Shown here: positions 23,553 to 34,745 of the stretch, in pieces
Numbering within the stretch: the first letter of the stretch is position 1
Layout of the letters: every line of letters starts with the position of its first letter
Program-made: the position numbers and the translations under genes
Assembly (NCBI GenBank): GCA_035574915.1
Contig: DATLYJ010000071.1
Span: 1 to 48,888, forward strand
Direction: 5' to 3'
Source: Dehalococcoidia bacterium
Lineage (GTDB): Bacteria; Chloroflexota; Dehalococcoidia; DSTF01; WHTK01
Length of the DNA stretch: 48,888 nt
Notes under the pieces: generated by a model
What the model was told of the DNA's origin: nothing
Seen by the model: the letters and a program-made list of their open reading frames with translations, nothing else
The model's database searches: none

Positions 23553-24095
23553 CTAACGCCCGGCCACGTGTCGCTCGAACAGCCCGCGCAGCGCCGCATC
23601 GACCGCGTTCGCGTCCTCGCCGTTCTCGATCCGCTCGCACTGCAGCGCTCCTTCGTCCGGCTCCCAGTGCTCGCGGACGTAGGCCTCCGCCTCCGCGACA
23701 CCGACGCGCACCGTGTTGGCGCCGCGCGCCTGCAGCCGGCGCCGCCAGAGGTCCGGCGGCGTCTCGACAAGGACGAAGACAACGCGCGCCCGCGCCCCGC
23801 CTAACTCCGAGCGCAGGCGTTCGCGCGACTCCGCGTTCGGCAGCCCATCGGCGAGGGCGACAGCCGGATGAGCGCGCAGCAGCTCACGCGCCCTGGCGCA
23901 GTAGCGGTCGATGTTGGCCAGCCGCATTGCCTGGGTGTAGCGCCCGGCCTCCACCGCCTCCCGCTCCTCCGGCGTCATGAAGAGGTCCGTGTCGAGCGCC
24001 GGTACTCCGTGCAGCTCGCCAAAGCGCAAGCACAACGTGCTCTTGCCCGCGCCGGGGTGGCCGAAAAAGGCGAAGACGACTCTCGGGTCGCTCAT
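23553..24095 (-). CDS. AAA_33-type P-loop kinase
   Basis: A 180-residue P-loop phosphotransferase. The Walker A motif is GHPGAGKST, near residue 12, directly after the strand VVFAFF. DTDLFMT about 20 residues later is the acceptor-binding DxD-like turn seen in shikimate/gluconate-type kinases. A Walker-B-like VALADGLP and an LID-like ETPPDLWRRRLQARG with Arg residues follow. The substrate is unknown. The ATG at 24095 (MSDPRVVF) was chosen because the kinase core begins immediately after it; an upstream start adds nine non-conserved residues. It is a paralogue in type, not in close sequence, of the kinase at 1570-2118. Confidence 0.75.
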   Translation of the reverse strand: MSDPRVVFAFFGHPGAGKSTLCLRFGELHGVPALDTDLFMTPEEREAVEAGRYTQAMRLANIDRYCARARELLRAHPAVALADGLPNAESRERLRSELGGARARVVFVLVETPPDLWRRRLQARGANTVRVGVAEAEAYVREHWEPDEGALQCERIENGEDANAVDAALRGLFERHVAGR

Positions 24096-24346
24096 CGGCC
24101 CAGGCGCGGCGGGCCGCTGCACATTGGATCGTTTTCAGACTTCATCTTCCGGGAAGCCCTGAAACGCGGCAGGGGCTCCGAGGCGCGGGCGCGGTTGGAG
24201 CGTGGGAGACGAATGGAGGCGCGTCATGGATGCAGGATAGTGGAGCCGGGCGTGAGCCAGCAGCGCTTCGTTGGCCCCGCCCCCCGCTGGCGACCTGCGG
24301 GCGCCACACTCATGGTTACAGCGAAGCTCAAGGCATCGAAGGCTGC

Positions 24347-24352
24347 TATAGT
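24347..24352 (+). promoter_or_regulatory. Extended -10 of typA
   Basis: TATAGT preceded by CTGC (extended form TGCTATAGT). A start near 24359 would give a leader of about 60-90 bases containing the inverted repeat at 24381-24419. The rest of the 24096-24346 gap shows no gene. Confidence 0.4.
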
Positions 24353-24380
24353 GGATCGACGCCAATACCGGGTTTCGCTC

Positions 24381-24419
24381 ATTACTCCCCCAGGCGGAGA
24401 ACACGTCTGTGGGAGTAAT
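24381..24419 (+). promoter_or_regulatory. Leader inverted repeat covering a possible typA ribosome site
   Basis: ATTACTCCC (24381-24389) and GGGAGTAAT (24411-24419) are perfectly complementary over 9 bases with a 21-base loop. GGGAG (24411-24415) is the best ribosome site in front of the GTG at 24421. Pairing would hide it, so the element could tune typA translation, or be a protein-binding operator. Confidence 0.5.
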
Positions 24420-24447
24420 TGTGTGTGTGGCCCCGAATCGAGAGGCT

Positions 24448-26286
24448 ATGCGGCGCCGGGAAGACATCCGCAACATCGCAATCATTGCCCACGTCGACCA
24501 CGGGAAGACGACGTTGGTAGACCACATGCTGCACCAGACGGGCGCGTTCCGTCAGAACCAGCAGCCGGTCGCCCGCGTGCTCGATTCGAACGACCTGGAG
24601 CGCGAGCGTGGCATCACGATCCTGGCCAAGAACACCGCGGTCCTCTACAAGGGCACGAAGATCAATATCGTCGACACGCCGGGGCACACGGACTTCGGCG
24701 GCGAGGTCGAGCGCACGCTGACCATGGTCGAAGGCGTGCTGCTCCTCGTCGACGCCGCGGAGGGCCCGCTGCCGGGCACGAAGTTCGTGCTGAAGAAGGC
24801 GCTCGACCTCAACCTGAAGCCCATCGTGGTAATCAACAAGATCGACCGGTCCGACGCGCGCCCTTACGAGGTGCTCGACGAAGTCTTCGAGCTGTTCGTC
24901 GCGCTCGGAGCCAACGACAGCCAGCTGGACTTCCCGGCCATCTACACGGTCGCCAAGGCGGGCATCGCCAGGCGCAACCTCGAGGACGCCAGCACGACGC
25001 TCGAGCCGCTGCTGGACGCGATCGTGGAGGCGGTGCCCGCTCCCATGGTGGACCCGGACGCGCCGTTTCAGATGCTGATCACGACTATCGATTACAACGA
25101 CTACCTCGGCCGCCTGGGCATCGGACGGATCGCACGGGGAGGCATCCGCCTCGGGGCGCCCATGAAGGTCGTGCACCGCGACGGCAGGACCGAGGACGCG
25201 CGTGTCACGAAAATTTACGGCTTCGACGGCCTCAAGCGGGTTGAGGTGGAGGAAGCCTCCGCGGGCGAGATCATCGCCCTGGCCGGCATGGAGGACGTCG
25301 ACATTGGCGAGACCATCGCCGACCCGGCGGACCCCTCGCCCCTTCCCTTCGTGGCGATCGAGGAGCCGACGATCTCGATGCACTTCATGGTCAACAACTC
25401 GCCGTTCGCCGGCCAGGAGGGCCGCTACGTCACGACCCGCAACCTCAGCGAGCGCCTGGCGCGCGAGCAGCGCTCGGATGTCAGCCTGCGCGTGGAGATG
25501 ACGGACTCGCCGGAGGTGTTCAAGGTGAGCGGCCGGGGCGAACTGCACCTCGCCATCCTGATCGAGACGATGCGGCGCGAAGGGTACGAGTTCCAGGTCT
25601 CCCGGCCAGAGGTCATCCTCAAGCGCTTCGGCGACGCGCTCCTGGAGCCGGTCGAGCACGTGGTCATCGACGTGCCCGAGGAGCATGTCGGCGCGGTCAT
25701 CGAGAACCTGGGCAAGCGCCGCGGTGAGATGAAGAACATGCTCTCGACCGGCGAGGACGTTCGTCTCGAGTTCCTGGTGCCCTCGCGCGGCCTTATCGGC
25801 TTCCGGAACGAGTTCATGACCGAGACGCGGGGCACGGGCATCCTGCACCACAGCCTGCACTCCTACGAGCCCTACAAGGGCGAGATCGCGGAGCGCAGCA
25901 AGGGCGCGCTCGTTGCCATGGAGGCGGGCGAGGCGGTGCCGTACGCGCTCTTCCGGCTGCAAGACCGCGGCACGTTCTTCATCAAGCCGGGCACGCGCGT
26001 TTACGCCGGCATGATCGTCGGAGAGAACGCGCGCGAAAACGACATCGCCGTGAACGTCTGCAAGACGAAGCAACTCACGAACATCCGCGCCGCCGGGTCG
26101 GACGAGGCCGTGCGGCTGGAGCCTCCGCGCATCCTCTCCCTCGAGCAGGCGATCGAGTGGCTTGCGGCGGACGAGTACCTTGAGGTGACGCCGAAGGCGC
26201 TGCGCCTGCGCAAGAAGCACCTCGACCCCAGCGCCCGCGCCCGTGCCGAGAAGTCACGCGCGGCCGTGGCCGCTGCCGCCGGCTGA
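24448..26286 (+). CDS. typA: TypA/BipA ribosome-associated GTPase
   Basis: A translational GTPase that binds ribosomes and helps large-subunit assembly under stress and low temperature. The 612-residue protein has G1 [10 protein letters not shown], switch-I/G2 [11 protein letters not shown]3 [11 protein letters not shown] and G4 NKIDR. The EF-G-like domains II, III and V and the C-terminal TypA-specific domain ([24 protein letters not shown]) follow. The ATG at 24448 ([17 protein letters not shown]) matches the usual family start. GTG codons at 24421 and 24427 are alternatives, the first with GGGAG 5 bases upstream. It is monocistronic and convergent with the adenosine deaminase gene. Confidence 0.96.
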   Translation: MRRREDIRNIAIIAHVDHGKTTLVDHMLHQTGAFRQNQQPVARVLDSNDLERERGITILAKNTAVLYKGTKINIVDTPGHTDFGGEVERTLTMVEGVLLLVDAAEGPLPGTKFVLKKALDLNLKPIVVINKIDRSDARPYEVLDEVFELFVALGANDSQLDFPAIYTVAKAGIARRNLEDASTTLEPLLDAIVEAVPAPMVDPDAPFQMLITTIDYNDYLGRLGIGRIARGGIRLGAPMKVVHRDGRTEDARVTKIYGFDGLKRVEVEEASAGEIIALAGMEDVDIGETIADPADPSPLPFVAIEEPTISMHFMVNNSPFAGQEGRYVTTRNLSERLAREQRSDVSLRVEMTDSPEVFKVSGRGELHLAILIETMRREGYEFQVSRPEVILKRFGDALLEPVEHVVIDVPEEHVGAVIENLGKRRGEMKNMLSTGEDVRLEFLVPSRGLIGFRNEFMTETRGTGILHHSLHSYEPYKGEIAERSKGALVAMEAGEAVPYALFRLQDRGTFFIKPGTRVYAGMIVGENARENDIAVNVCKTKQLTNIRAAGSDEAVRLEPPRILSLEQAIEWLAADEYLEVTPKALRLRKKHLDPSARARAEKSRAAVAAAAG

Positions 26287-26303
26287 GCGGGCCCGCCGCC
26301 AGG

Positions 26304-27269
26304 TCAGTCCGGCAAGTACTTCAGTTTCGACGCAAACCGCGCGGCGAGCGAGGCCTCGAAGATGTGGGCGAACTCCGCCTCGCCGAAGCCGAAGGTCTCG
26401 TGCAGGAGCCGGAACTCGCCGTCCATCGTGCTTCCGAACGCTCCCGGGTCGTCGGTGTTCACGCTGATGCTGACGCCGGCCGCGAGCGCCCGCGCGATCG
26501 GGTGCTCTCCCAGGCGGGCGACAGCTCCGGTTACGACGTTGCTTGTGGGACACATCTCCACGTGAATCCCTTCGTCGCGCACGCGCTTCACGAGCTCCGG
26601 GTCGTCGAAGATGCTGACGCCATGGCCGATGCGGCGCGGGAAGGCGTTGTCGAGGGCGTCGCGCACTGACTCCGGGCCCGCCCACTCGCCGGCGTGCACT
26701 TCGACGGGCACGCCGGCATCGCGCAGGCGCTCGAAGGACGAGCGGAAGCGCGACATCGGGAATCCCGCTTCCGGCCAGCCGGCGACCACGAAGCCACGGA
26801 TCAGGCCTCGCTCGTACGCCCAGATCGTCCTCTCGACCCGCTCCGCCAGCACCTCCGGGGGCTTCGTCCGGTTGAACTGCGCCAGGAGTTCCACCTGGAT
26901 GCTCCCACCCTCGAGGGAGTCGACGTAGGCGCGAAAGTCGCGCAGCTTGACAGCCTCATCGTCGCGGCTTGCAGGCAGCTCGCTCTGCCCGATGAACACC
27001 TCGGCGTAGACGACGTTCTGCGCCTTCAGCCGCTGGATGTGGGCCGCGATCACGGGCCGGTAGTTGTCGATGTCGCCTTCCAGCGCGGCGGCGACATCGA
27101 ACCAGCGCAGGAAGGTCTCGAAGTCGCGGGCCGGGGTCACGGCCTCGAGCGCCTCGGGCGCAACCGGCGCCCGCAATCCGGCGCCGGGCATTCCGCGCAG
27201 CATCGCGGCGTCGACCACGCCGTCGAGGTGGCAGTGCAGCTCGACCTTAGGGACGGCGCCGGCGTCCAC
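26304..27269 (-). CDS. add: Adenosine deaminase
   Basis: A 321-residue zinc-dependent (adenosine/adenine-type) deaminase of purine salvage. Zinc ligands and catalytic residues are in the expected order: VELHCHLDG near the N-terminus (the HxH pair), EVHAGEW (His and catalytic Glu), RIGHGVSI (His) and NTDDPGAFG (Asp pair). The length fits bacterial adenosine/adenine deaminases of about 330 residues. It starts at GTG 27269, exactly 6 bases after TAGAAT on the minus strand and without a Shine-Dalgarno site, so it is probably leaderless. Its 3' end is 17 bases from typA, convergent. Adenosine rather than adenine is the likelier substrate, but the sequence does not settle this. Confidence 0.94.
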   Translation of the reverse strand: MDAGAVPKVELHCHLDGVVDAAMLRGMPGAGLRAPVAPEALEAVTPARDFETFLRWFDVAAALEGDIDNYRPVIAAHIQRLKAQNVVYAEVFIGQSELPASRDDEAVKLRDFRAYVDSLEGGSIQVELLAQFNRTKPPEVLAERVERTIWAYERGLIRGFVVAGWPEAGFPMSRFRSSFERLRDAGVPVEVHAGEWAGPESVRDALDNAFPRRIGHGVSIFDDPELVKRVRDEGIHVEMCPTSNVVTGAVARLGEHPIARALAAGVSISVNTDDPGAFGSTMDGEFRLLHETFGFGEAEFAHIFEASLAARFASKLKYLPD

Positions 27270-27275
27270 CGCCGG

Positions 27276-27281
27276 ATTCTA
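27276..27281 (-). promoter_or_regulatory. -10 box of leaderless adenosine deaminase mRNA
   Basis: TAGAAT on the minus strand, preceded by GTGCG. Six bases lie between it and the GTG at 27269. The -35 is weak. Confidence 0.45.
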
Positions 27282-27350
27282 CGCACTCGCCGCTGGGATG
27301 TGTCGACCGCCGCCCTGTACGGCGACTTACGAAACGGCAGATGGCAGTCG

Positions 27351-27375
27351 AAGCGAGCCCACGGCGGCCGGCGCC
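27351..27375 (+). repeat. 25-bp direct repeat, left copy
   Basis: This copy and 28558-28582 match at 22 of 25 positions in the same orientation (AAGCG, two variable bases, then CCCACGGCGGCC, one variable base, GCGCC). They flank the DUF7309-like gene. Confidence 0.6.
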
Positions 27376-27470
27376 CGTCGATCGCCGGAGTGAAGCGCAG
27401 CATTTCCGCTGGCATTTGCGCCCCCAGCACTCTTATCATCAGCGGGCAAAGCATCACTCTCGACAGGCAC

Positions 27471-28526
27471 ATGCCGAAAGCCTCAGGCACCTCGAAGCCG
27501 AACACCCGGGCGTCAACCATCGACGGAGAGCCGGTGCCCACCGCGGAAGAGTGGGCCAGGCTCTTCAGGGCGGCTTTGGAGTACAAGGAGTTGGCGCCCT
27601 GGCGTTGGATGAGCGATATCGATCTCGTCGCTGTCCACGATCCTGAGAGCCAGTCGGTTGCCTATTGCAGCGTCTTCGGTGACGCCGGAGAGGTATTCGG
27701 CCTCGGAGTCTACCCGGGCAGCGAGGGTCTCGAGTGCTACCTCAGGCAGGCCTCGGGGGAGCCGGTGGACCTGGCGCGACAGCTGGCAATCCTTGCCTCC
27801 TTCGAGGACCGGGAAGCGCTCGACGCCTCGGACCGCCAGACCATAGCGAGCCTTGGCCTCAAGCTAAGGGGTCGCAAGGCCTGGCCACAGTTCCGGAGCT
27901 TCAGGCCGGGGTACTACCCGTGGCACCTTGTGGGCTGGGAGGCGCGGATGGTTGCGACTGCGCTGGAGCAGGTGGCCGTTGCAGCGACCTTACTGCGTCA
28001 CCGACGGGCCGAGGACGGCCAGGCTGCTGGCGAGCTCTTGCTGACCCGTCGCCCAGACAGAGCCGGGTCATGGAATACGTTCTGGGAGGACTTTCCGGAT
28101 CCTCCCCAGTCGCCGCGCAAGCCCCCTAAGCCAGATCCCGTGCGGATCGCCGCAGTGAGTCAAATCGCTCGGCGGACACAGCTGACGTGGGAGGTTGGCT
28201 TGTTCGAGATCCCCGCGCCCGTACGCCAGGCGGGAAGACGCCCTTACCTCCCCGTCATCTGGATTTGCACGGACGCTGACTCAGGCTTCGTGTTCCATGC
28301 GGAGATTGTCGAGAGTTGGAGAACGGACCCGGAACTCCAGGAAGGGCTCCTACGAGTGATGCTTGCTAGCCGAATCCGGCCTCGTCGCATTCTGGTCGCC
28401 GATGACCGGTCCTGGGCCCTGGCAGGGCCGGTGGCACTGGCGCTCGGGACGCACATCCAGCGGGTCCGGCGACTACCTCGATACAGCCAGGCAGCGAGGT
28501 CGCTGACCGCTGCCCTCATACGTTAG
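27471..28526 (+). CDS. DUF7309/DUF6930-like protein
   Basis: A 351-residue soluble protein of unknown function. Residues about 20-100 (EEWARLFRAALEYKELAPWR, then WMSDIDLVAVHDPESQSVAYCSVFGDAGEVFGLGVY, then GSEGLECYL) match my memory of the DUF7309/DUF6930 pattern, and the C-terminal part (RPYLPVIWICTDADSGFVF, LVADDRSWALAG) also looks like a DUF6930 domain. No catalytic motif is recognisable. ATG 27471 has only a weak AGG upstream; TTATCAT at 27432-27438 could be its -10. The gene sits between adenosine deaminase and ileS in opposite orientation to both. It is bracketed by a 25-bp imperfect direct repeat and by eye has less GC-biased codon use than its neighbours, which may indicate transfer. 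Confidence 0.65.
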   Translation: MPKASGTSKPNTRASTIDGEPVPTAEEWARLFRAALEYKELAPWRWMSDIDLVAVHDPESQSVAYCSVFGDAGEVFGLGVYPGSEGLECYLRQASGEPVDLARQLAILASFEDREALDASDRQTIASLGLKLRGRKAWPQFRSFRPGYYPWHLVGWEARMVATALEQVAVAATLLRHRRAEDGQAAGELLLTRRPDRAGSWNTFWEDFPDPPQSPRKPPKPDPVRIAAVSQIARRTQLTWEVGLFEIPAPVRQAGRRPYLPVIWICTDADSGFVFHAEIVESWRTDPELQEGLLRVMLASRIRPRRILVADDRSWALAGPVALALGTHIQRVRRLPRYSQAARSLTAALIR

Positions 28527-28557
28527 GGCTGGCAAGAGCCGCGGCGCTATGGCGCCC

Positions 28558-28582
28558 AAGCGGACCCACGGCGGCCAGCGCC
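28558..28582 (+). repeat. 25-bp direct repeat, right copy
   Basis: Second copy of the repeat at 27351-27375, ending 7 bases before the ileS stop codon (28590-28592). Confidence 0.6.
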
Positions 28583-28589
28583 GCCGCGC

Positions 28590-31886
<3,297 letters not shown>

Positions 31887-32140
31887 CGCGGCACCTCCTC
31901 GCGGCCGGAGTCAAGGCAAGGAGGGCCTGCCTTCCGCCTCTCCACCGGGGCAAAGACGAGCGGGCGAGGTGCAACGCCTCCATCAATACAACCGGGCTCA
32001 CGTCCATGAGAATCGACCTCCGGAGTGCTCGGCGCGGCGGGCGCCGGCGAAATTCGCGGGTGCGAACCTAGGCGCTAATCACCAGCCCCGGTGATGAGCC
32101 GGGGCTTCGCCTTTTCTCCGAAGGTATGGTGCGCTGCATC
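31887..32140 (-). promoter_or_regulatory. Structured leader of ileS, candidate riboswitch
   Basis: About 255 bases lie between the predicted start site and the GTG. On the minus strand a strong hairpin (AGCCCCGG/CCGGGGCT, 32084-32106) is enclosed by GGCG/CGCC with an asymmetric loop GGTGATTAG that contains the Ile codon ATT (32077-32079). TTCGC-ACCC-GCGAA follows. Near the start, CCTCCTT (31918-31924) can pair with the GAGGAGG ribosome site (31894-31900), and CCGCG/CGCGG (31886-31904) can also fold around it. AGGTGCCGCG just before the start resembles the T-box TGGNACCGCG at 8 of 10 positions. This suggests translational control by tRNA-Ile, but canonical T-box parts are incomplete. Confidence 0.35.
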
Positions 32141-32146
32141 AGGACA

Positions 32147-32176
32147 AGCATAGCAGTGGAAACGAGATGCGGTGAA
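32147..32176 (-). promoter_or_regulatory. ileS promoter
   Basis: On the minus strand TTCACC (32171-32176), 18 bases, then TATGCT (32147-32152) with an extended TGC. It lies back to back with the plus-strand promoter at 32185-32190. Confidence 0.5.
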
Positions 32177-32184
32177 GCCGGTGC

Positions 32185-32190
32185 TAGAAT
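32185..32190 (+). promoter_or_regulatory. -10 box for the epoxide-hydrolase-like gene
   Basis: TAGAAT preceded by GTGC. It lies about 110 bases upstream of the ATG at 32299. The intervening leader shows no recognisable element. Confidence 0.4.
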
Positions 32191-32298
32191 CCCCGCACCG
32201 ATGAAGGGCTTCGAGGGGCCGTGCGCATGTACGGGGTGGAGTGGCGGGAGGGCGAGACATAGCGCCCGCGCCCGGGCGCCGACTCCGAGGGAGGGACC

Positions 32299-32682
32299 AT
32301 GTCTGATGCTGAGATCGAGACCATACGCAGGTTCTGCGATGCCTTCGCCCGGCGCGACCCAGACGAGCTTCTGACGTACTTCACCGAGGACGCCGTCTAC
32401 CACAACATGCCGGGGCCTCCAGTCCAGGGCAAAGCGGCGATCCGGGCCGTGCTGCAGCGCTTTCTCGGGCCGGCGCAGTCGGTGGAGTTCGTGATGCTCG
32501 GGATTGCGGCCGATGGGAACAGGGTCTTCACCGAGCGCCTCGACCGCTTCGTCATGGGCGAGCGCACGGTGGAGCTACCCGTCGCGGGAGTCTTCGAGCT
32601 CGACGGCGCCCTGATCTCGGCCTGGCGTGACTACTTCGACATGGCGACCTGGACGCGCCAGATGGCGGCGGCCTCGGGTTGA
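32299..32682 (+). CDS. Limonene-1,2-epoxide hydrolase-like (NTF2 fold) protein
   Basis: A 127-residue NTF2-like protein. The motif AVYHNMPGPPVQGKAAI, then FTERLDRF (Arg80, Asp82), then SAWRDYFDM (Asp111) reproduces the Asp-Arg-Asp catalytic set and the Tyr-x-Asn water-binding pair (Tyr34, Asn36) of limonene-epoxide hydrolases. It may therefore open an epoxide by direct water attack. Most close family members of this size are annotated simply as SnoaL-like or LEH-family proteins, and the substrate is open. GAGGGA ends 4 bases before the ATG at 32299. It is monocistronic and divergent from ileS, followed 100 bases later by the dioxygenase gene. Confidence 0.82.
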   Translation: MSDAEIETIRRFCDAFARRDPDELLTYFTEDAVYHNMPGPPVQGKAAIRAVLQRFLGPAQSVEFVMLGIAADGNRVFTERLDRFVMGERTVELPVAGVFELDGALISAWRDYFDMATWTRQMAAASG

Positions 32683-32783
32683 CCGAGGCGCGAGTCCCTT
32701 AACAATTCTGTCGCCGTCCTTTAATCCCGGTCCCGTCCCGGTGTGGCCATAATGTCAGGGATACCTCTCTGGGAGCATCCGAC

Positions 32784-33479
32784 ATGAGCCTCACACCGCG
32801 CCTCAGGCTGTCGCGCCGCAAATTCGTGCTTCTCGGCCTCGCGTTACCGCTTCCACTCTTCGTCGCCTGCTCGGACGACCAGCCCGGCAGCGGAGCGGGA
32901 GGGACGGACCGCACGGGGAGCGGCGGACAGACCGCCGTTTCGACCATTCCGGCCCTCACCGCCACCTCACAGCCTCAGGCCGTCGCCACGCCCGCCTGCG
33001 GCGACGACGATGACGACCCGACCGTCGCCCAGACCGAGGGCCCGTACTTCACGCCGAACTCGCCCGAGCGCGCGTCTCTCCTCGAGCCCGGCATCACGGG
33101 CACGCGGCTCGTCGTAAGCGGCCTGGTCATGAACACCAACTGCCAGCCCATCGCCCGCGCCCTGGTCGACTTCTGGCAGTGCGACAGCGCCGGCGTTTAC
33201 GACAACGCCGGCTACAGGTTGCGCGGCCATCAGTTCACGGACGCCCAGGGCCGCTACCAGCTCACGACCATAGTGCCCGGCATCTACACCGGCCGCACCC
33301 GCCACATCCATGTGAAGGTGCAGGCGCCCAACCGGCCCGTGCTGACAACCCAGCTCTACTTCCCGAATGAGCCTGCGAACGCCCGCGACGGCATCTTCAA
33401 CGCCAGGCTGATCATCGAGGACTACCGGGACGAGGCCGGCGGCAAGGCGGGGCGCTTCGACTTCGTCCTGAACGTGTAA
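32784..33479 (+). CDS. Exported intradiol ring-cleavage dioxygenase-like lipoprotein
   Basis: A 231-residue protein with a Tat-type signal (SRRKFVLLGLALPLPL) ending in a lipobox LFVAC, so it is probably exported folded and lipid-anchored through Cys29. Residues 30-75 are a Gly/Ser/Thr linker. The rest is an intradiol dioxygenase fold: TEGPYFTP, then WQCDSAGVYDNAGYRLRG, then PGIYTGRTRHIHVKV. The Fe(III) ligands read as Tyr139, Tyr168, His174 and His176. The ring-cleaving family is usually cytoplasmic, so an extracytoplasmic lipoprotein version is notable; fungal and some bacterial secreted relatives exist. A natural substrate cannot be named. The ATG at 32784 has TGGGAG about 8 bases upstream. 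Confidence 0.88.
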   Translation: MSLTPRLRLSRRKFVLLGLALPLPLFVACSDDQPGSGAGGTDRTGSGGQTAVSTIPALTATSQPQAVATPACGDDDDDPTVAQTEGPYFTPNSPERASLLEPGITGTRLVVSGLVMNTNCQPIARALVDFWQCDSAGVYDNAGYRLRGHQFTDAQGRYQLTTIVPGIYTGRTRHIHVKVQAPNRPVLTTQLYFPNEPANARDGIFNARLIIEDYRDEAGGKAGRFDFVLNV

Positions 33480-33529
33480 GCGGCTCTTGCCGGCCGCCCC
33501 CTGCGCTGGGGTGTTCGTGGCGGCGTTGC

Positions 33530-33535
33530 TATCAT
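33530..33535 (+). promoter_or_regulatory. -10 box of the lipoprotein gene at 33545
   Basis: TATCAT preceded by GTTGC, 9 bases before the TTG at 33545, with no Shine-Dalgarno site. Confidence 0.4.
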
Positions 33536-33544
33536 CGACGCGGT

Positions 33545-34066
33545 TTGGGAGCGAAGCTTGCCAGCCACGTTGTCCTGCTCGTGTTAGCGCCGCTCCTCCT
33601 GGGGGCATGCGGCGTCCGGTTCAACGGAAGCTTCGAAGGCACCGAGCTGTTCAAGTCGCTCTGGTTGACCCGCCAGGCGGGGATCGAGGAGCAGCGCTGC
33701 GACCGCCAGGGGGCAACCTGGGTCTGCCCAGCCGGGTCGCGGCTGGCGGTGAACGTGGGCATCACAAACGGCTATCCCGTGCCGGTCAGGGTGGCCTGCT
33801 ACTACGAGGACCCGGACGCCCTGACGGAGGACCAGAAGAACCTCGCCTTCGTCGAACGCGCGACGCTGATCGGCGAGACGGTGCTGGCGCCGCGGCCGGG
33901 TTTGCGGCCGGACATGTACGCGCCGGACAAGAAGGACGACCCCGCGAAGCGAGAGACCCTGACTTTTCCCTTCCAGGCGCCGCCCGCGGGCAGCTACTTC
34001 CTCGCTTGCCTGACTCCGGCCGCCGCCGATAACGGGGTCGGCGTAACGCTTAGGATATCGCCGTGA
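33545..34066 (+). CDS. Lipoprotein of unknown function
   Basis: A 173-residue exported protein. The N-terminal hydrophobic segment VVLLVLAPLLLGAC ends in a lipobox with Cys22, so it should be a membrane-anchored lipoprotein. The mature part has two Cys pairs (RCDRQGATWVC, and Cys in RVACYYED and FLACLTP) and beta-strand-like stretches, suggesting an immunoglobulin-like or small beta domain with disulfides. I do not recognise a family. The TTG start lies 9 bases after TATCAT. It may be cotranscribed with the next gene, 25 bases downstream on the same strand. Confidence 0.6.
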   Translation: MGAKLASHVVLLVLAPLLLGACGVRFNGSFEGTELFKSLWLTRQAGIEEQRCDRQGATWVCPAGSRLAVNVGITNGYPVPVRVACYYEDPDALTEDQKNLAFVERATLIGETVLAPRPGLRPDMYAPDKKDDPAKRETLTFPFQAPPAGSYFLACLTPAAADNGVGVTLRISP

Positions 34067-34091
34067 CCTCAGCGCGCTGGCCCGCACGACC

Positions 34092-34667
34092 GTGGGCCTG
34101 ATCTTCCGCCTTCTTGGACTGGCGACACTCCTGTTCACGCTCGCCTTTCTCGCCCTTGTCGGGACGGCGGGATACCTCTTCTTTGCCGGCGGCGCGAGCC
34201 GCCCGGACTGCGCCCCGCCCGCGGCCGCTACGCTGGAGCGGGCCGTGGCCGCGGTCGCCTTCGACGCGAAGCTGGCGGCCTTCGTTGCCGTGGCGGGCAG
34301 GCTTGCGGAGATGGGGTTCAGCGAAGAGGAGGCCACGGCCCGCGCCGAGCGCTTCTTCGAGGGCAGGACAGGGCGCATCTCCGGCATCGCGCTCTGCTTC
34401 GAGGACGGCAAGGCGACGGGCTTCCTGCGTGTAGAGACGGCCCTGGGGCGCAAGATTGGCGTCCGCGCGGAGGGGACGCTGGACCTCTCGGGAGAGCACC
34501 CGGTACTGCACCTGTCCCACACCAGCGCGGCCGGCATCCCGGTGCCGGGCCTCCTCCGGCGCGAGGTCGAAGACATCGTGAACCGCGAGCTTCAGGAGGT
34601 CCGGCTCGCGTTTCCCATGCGGCTCACCTTCGCCGACGGGGAAGCGGAGTTGTCGCGCGGGCCCTGA
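34092..34667 (+). CDS. Membrane-anchored protein of unknown function
   Basis: A 191-residue protein with one N-terminal membrane helix or signal (LLGLATLLFTLAFLALVGTA GYLFFAGG) followed by a helix-rich domain (ERAVAAVAFDAKLAAFVAVA, SEEEATARAERFFE) and a beta-rich end (GFLRVETALGRKIGVRAEGT, HPVLHLSHTSAAG). The exported part has one Cys pair (DCAPP and ALCFED). No family is recognised. It starts with GTG 25 bases after the lipoprotein stop and could form an operon with it. A promoter for the FtsB-like gene lies just downstream, so it probably ends the unit. Confidence 0.6.
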   Translation: MGLIFRLLGLATLLFTLAFLALVGTAGYLFFAGGASRPDCAPPAAATLERAVAAVAFDAKLAAFVAVAGRLAEMGFSEEEATARAERFFEGRTGRISGIALCFEDGKATGFLRVETALGRKIGVRAEGTLDLSGEHPVLHLSHTSAAGIPVPGLLRREVEDIVNRELQEVRLAFPMRLTFADGEAELSRGP

Positions 34668-34684
34668 AGCGCCAGGGCGAGCCG

Positions 34685-34714
34685 TTGTCGGTGGTTTACC
34701 CGTTATGCTAGACT
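34685..34714 (+). promoter_or_regulatory. Promoter of the FtsB-like gene
   Basis: TTGTCG (34685-34690), 18 bases, then TAGACT (34709-34714) with an extended ATGC. A start near 34721 gives a leader of about 25 bases containing GAGGGCGG before the TTG at 34746. Confidence 0.55.
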
Positions 34715-34745
34715 CGCGCGCGGCGGGTACGAGGGCGGTTCCACG

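Noticed and set aside
24382-26220. A 612-codon open frame on the minus strand opposite typA
   Set aside because: The typA frame is unmistakable; the antisense translation has no recognisable domain.
31887-31900. A confident T-box call for the ileS leader
   Set aside because: AGGTGCCGCG lies directly at the start codon and lacks the initial T of TGGN, and no clear AGUA-type specifier loop was found. It is reported only as a candidate.
32084-32106. The AGCCCCGG/CCGGGGCT hairpin as a plus-strand terminator
   Set aside because: A CTTTTC tract follows on the plus strand, but no plus-strand gene lies upstream to terminate. The ileS leader explanation fits better.
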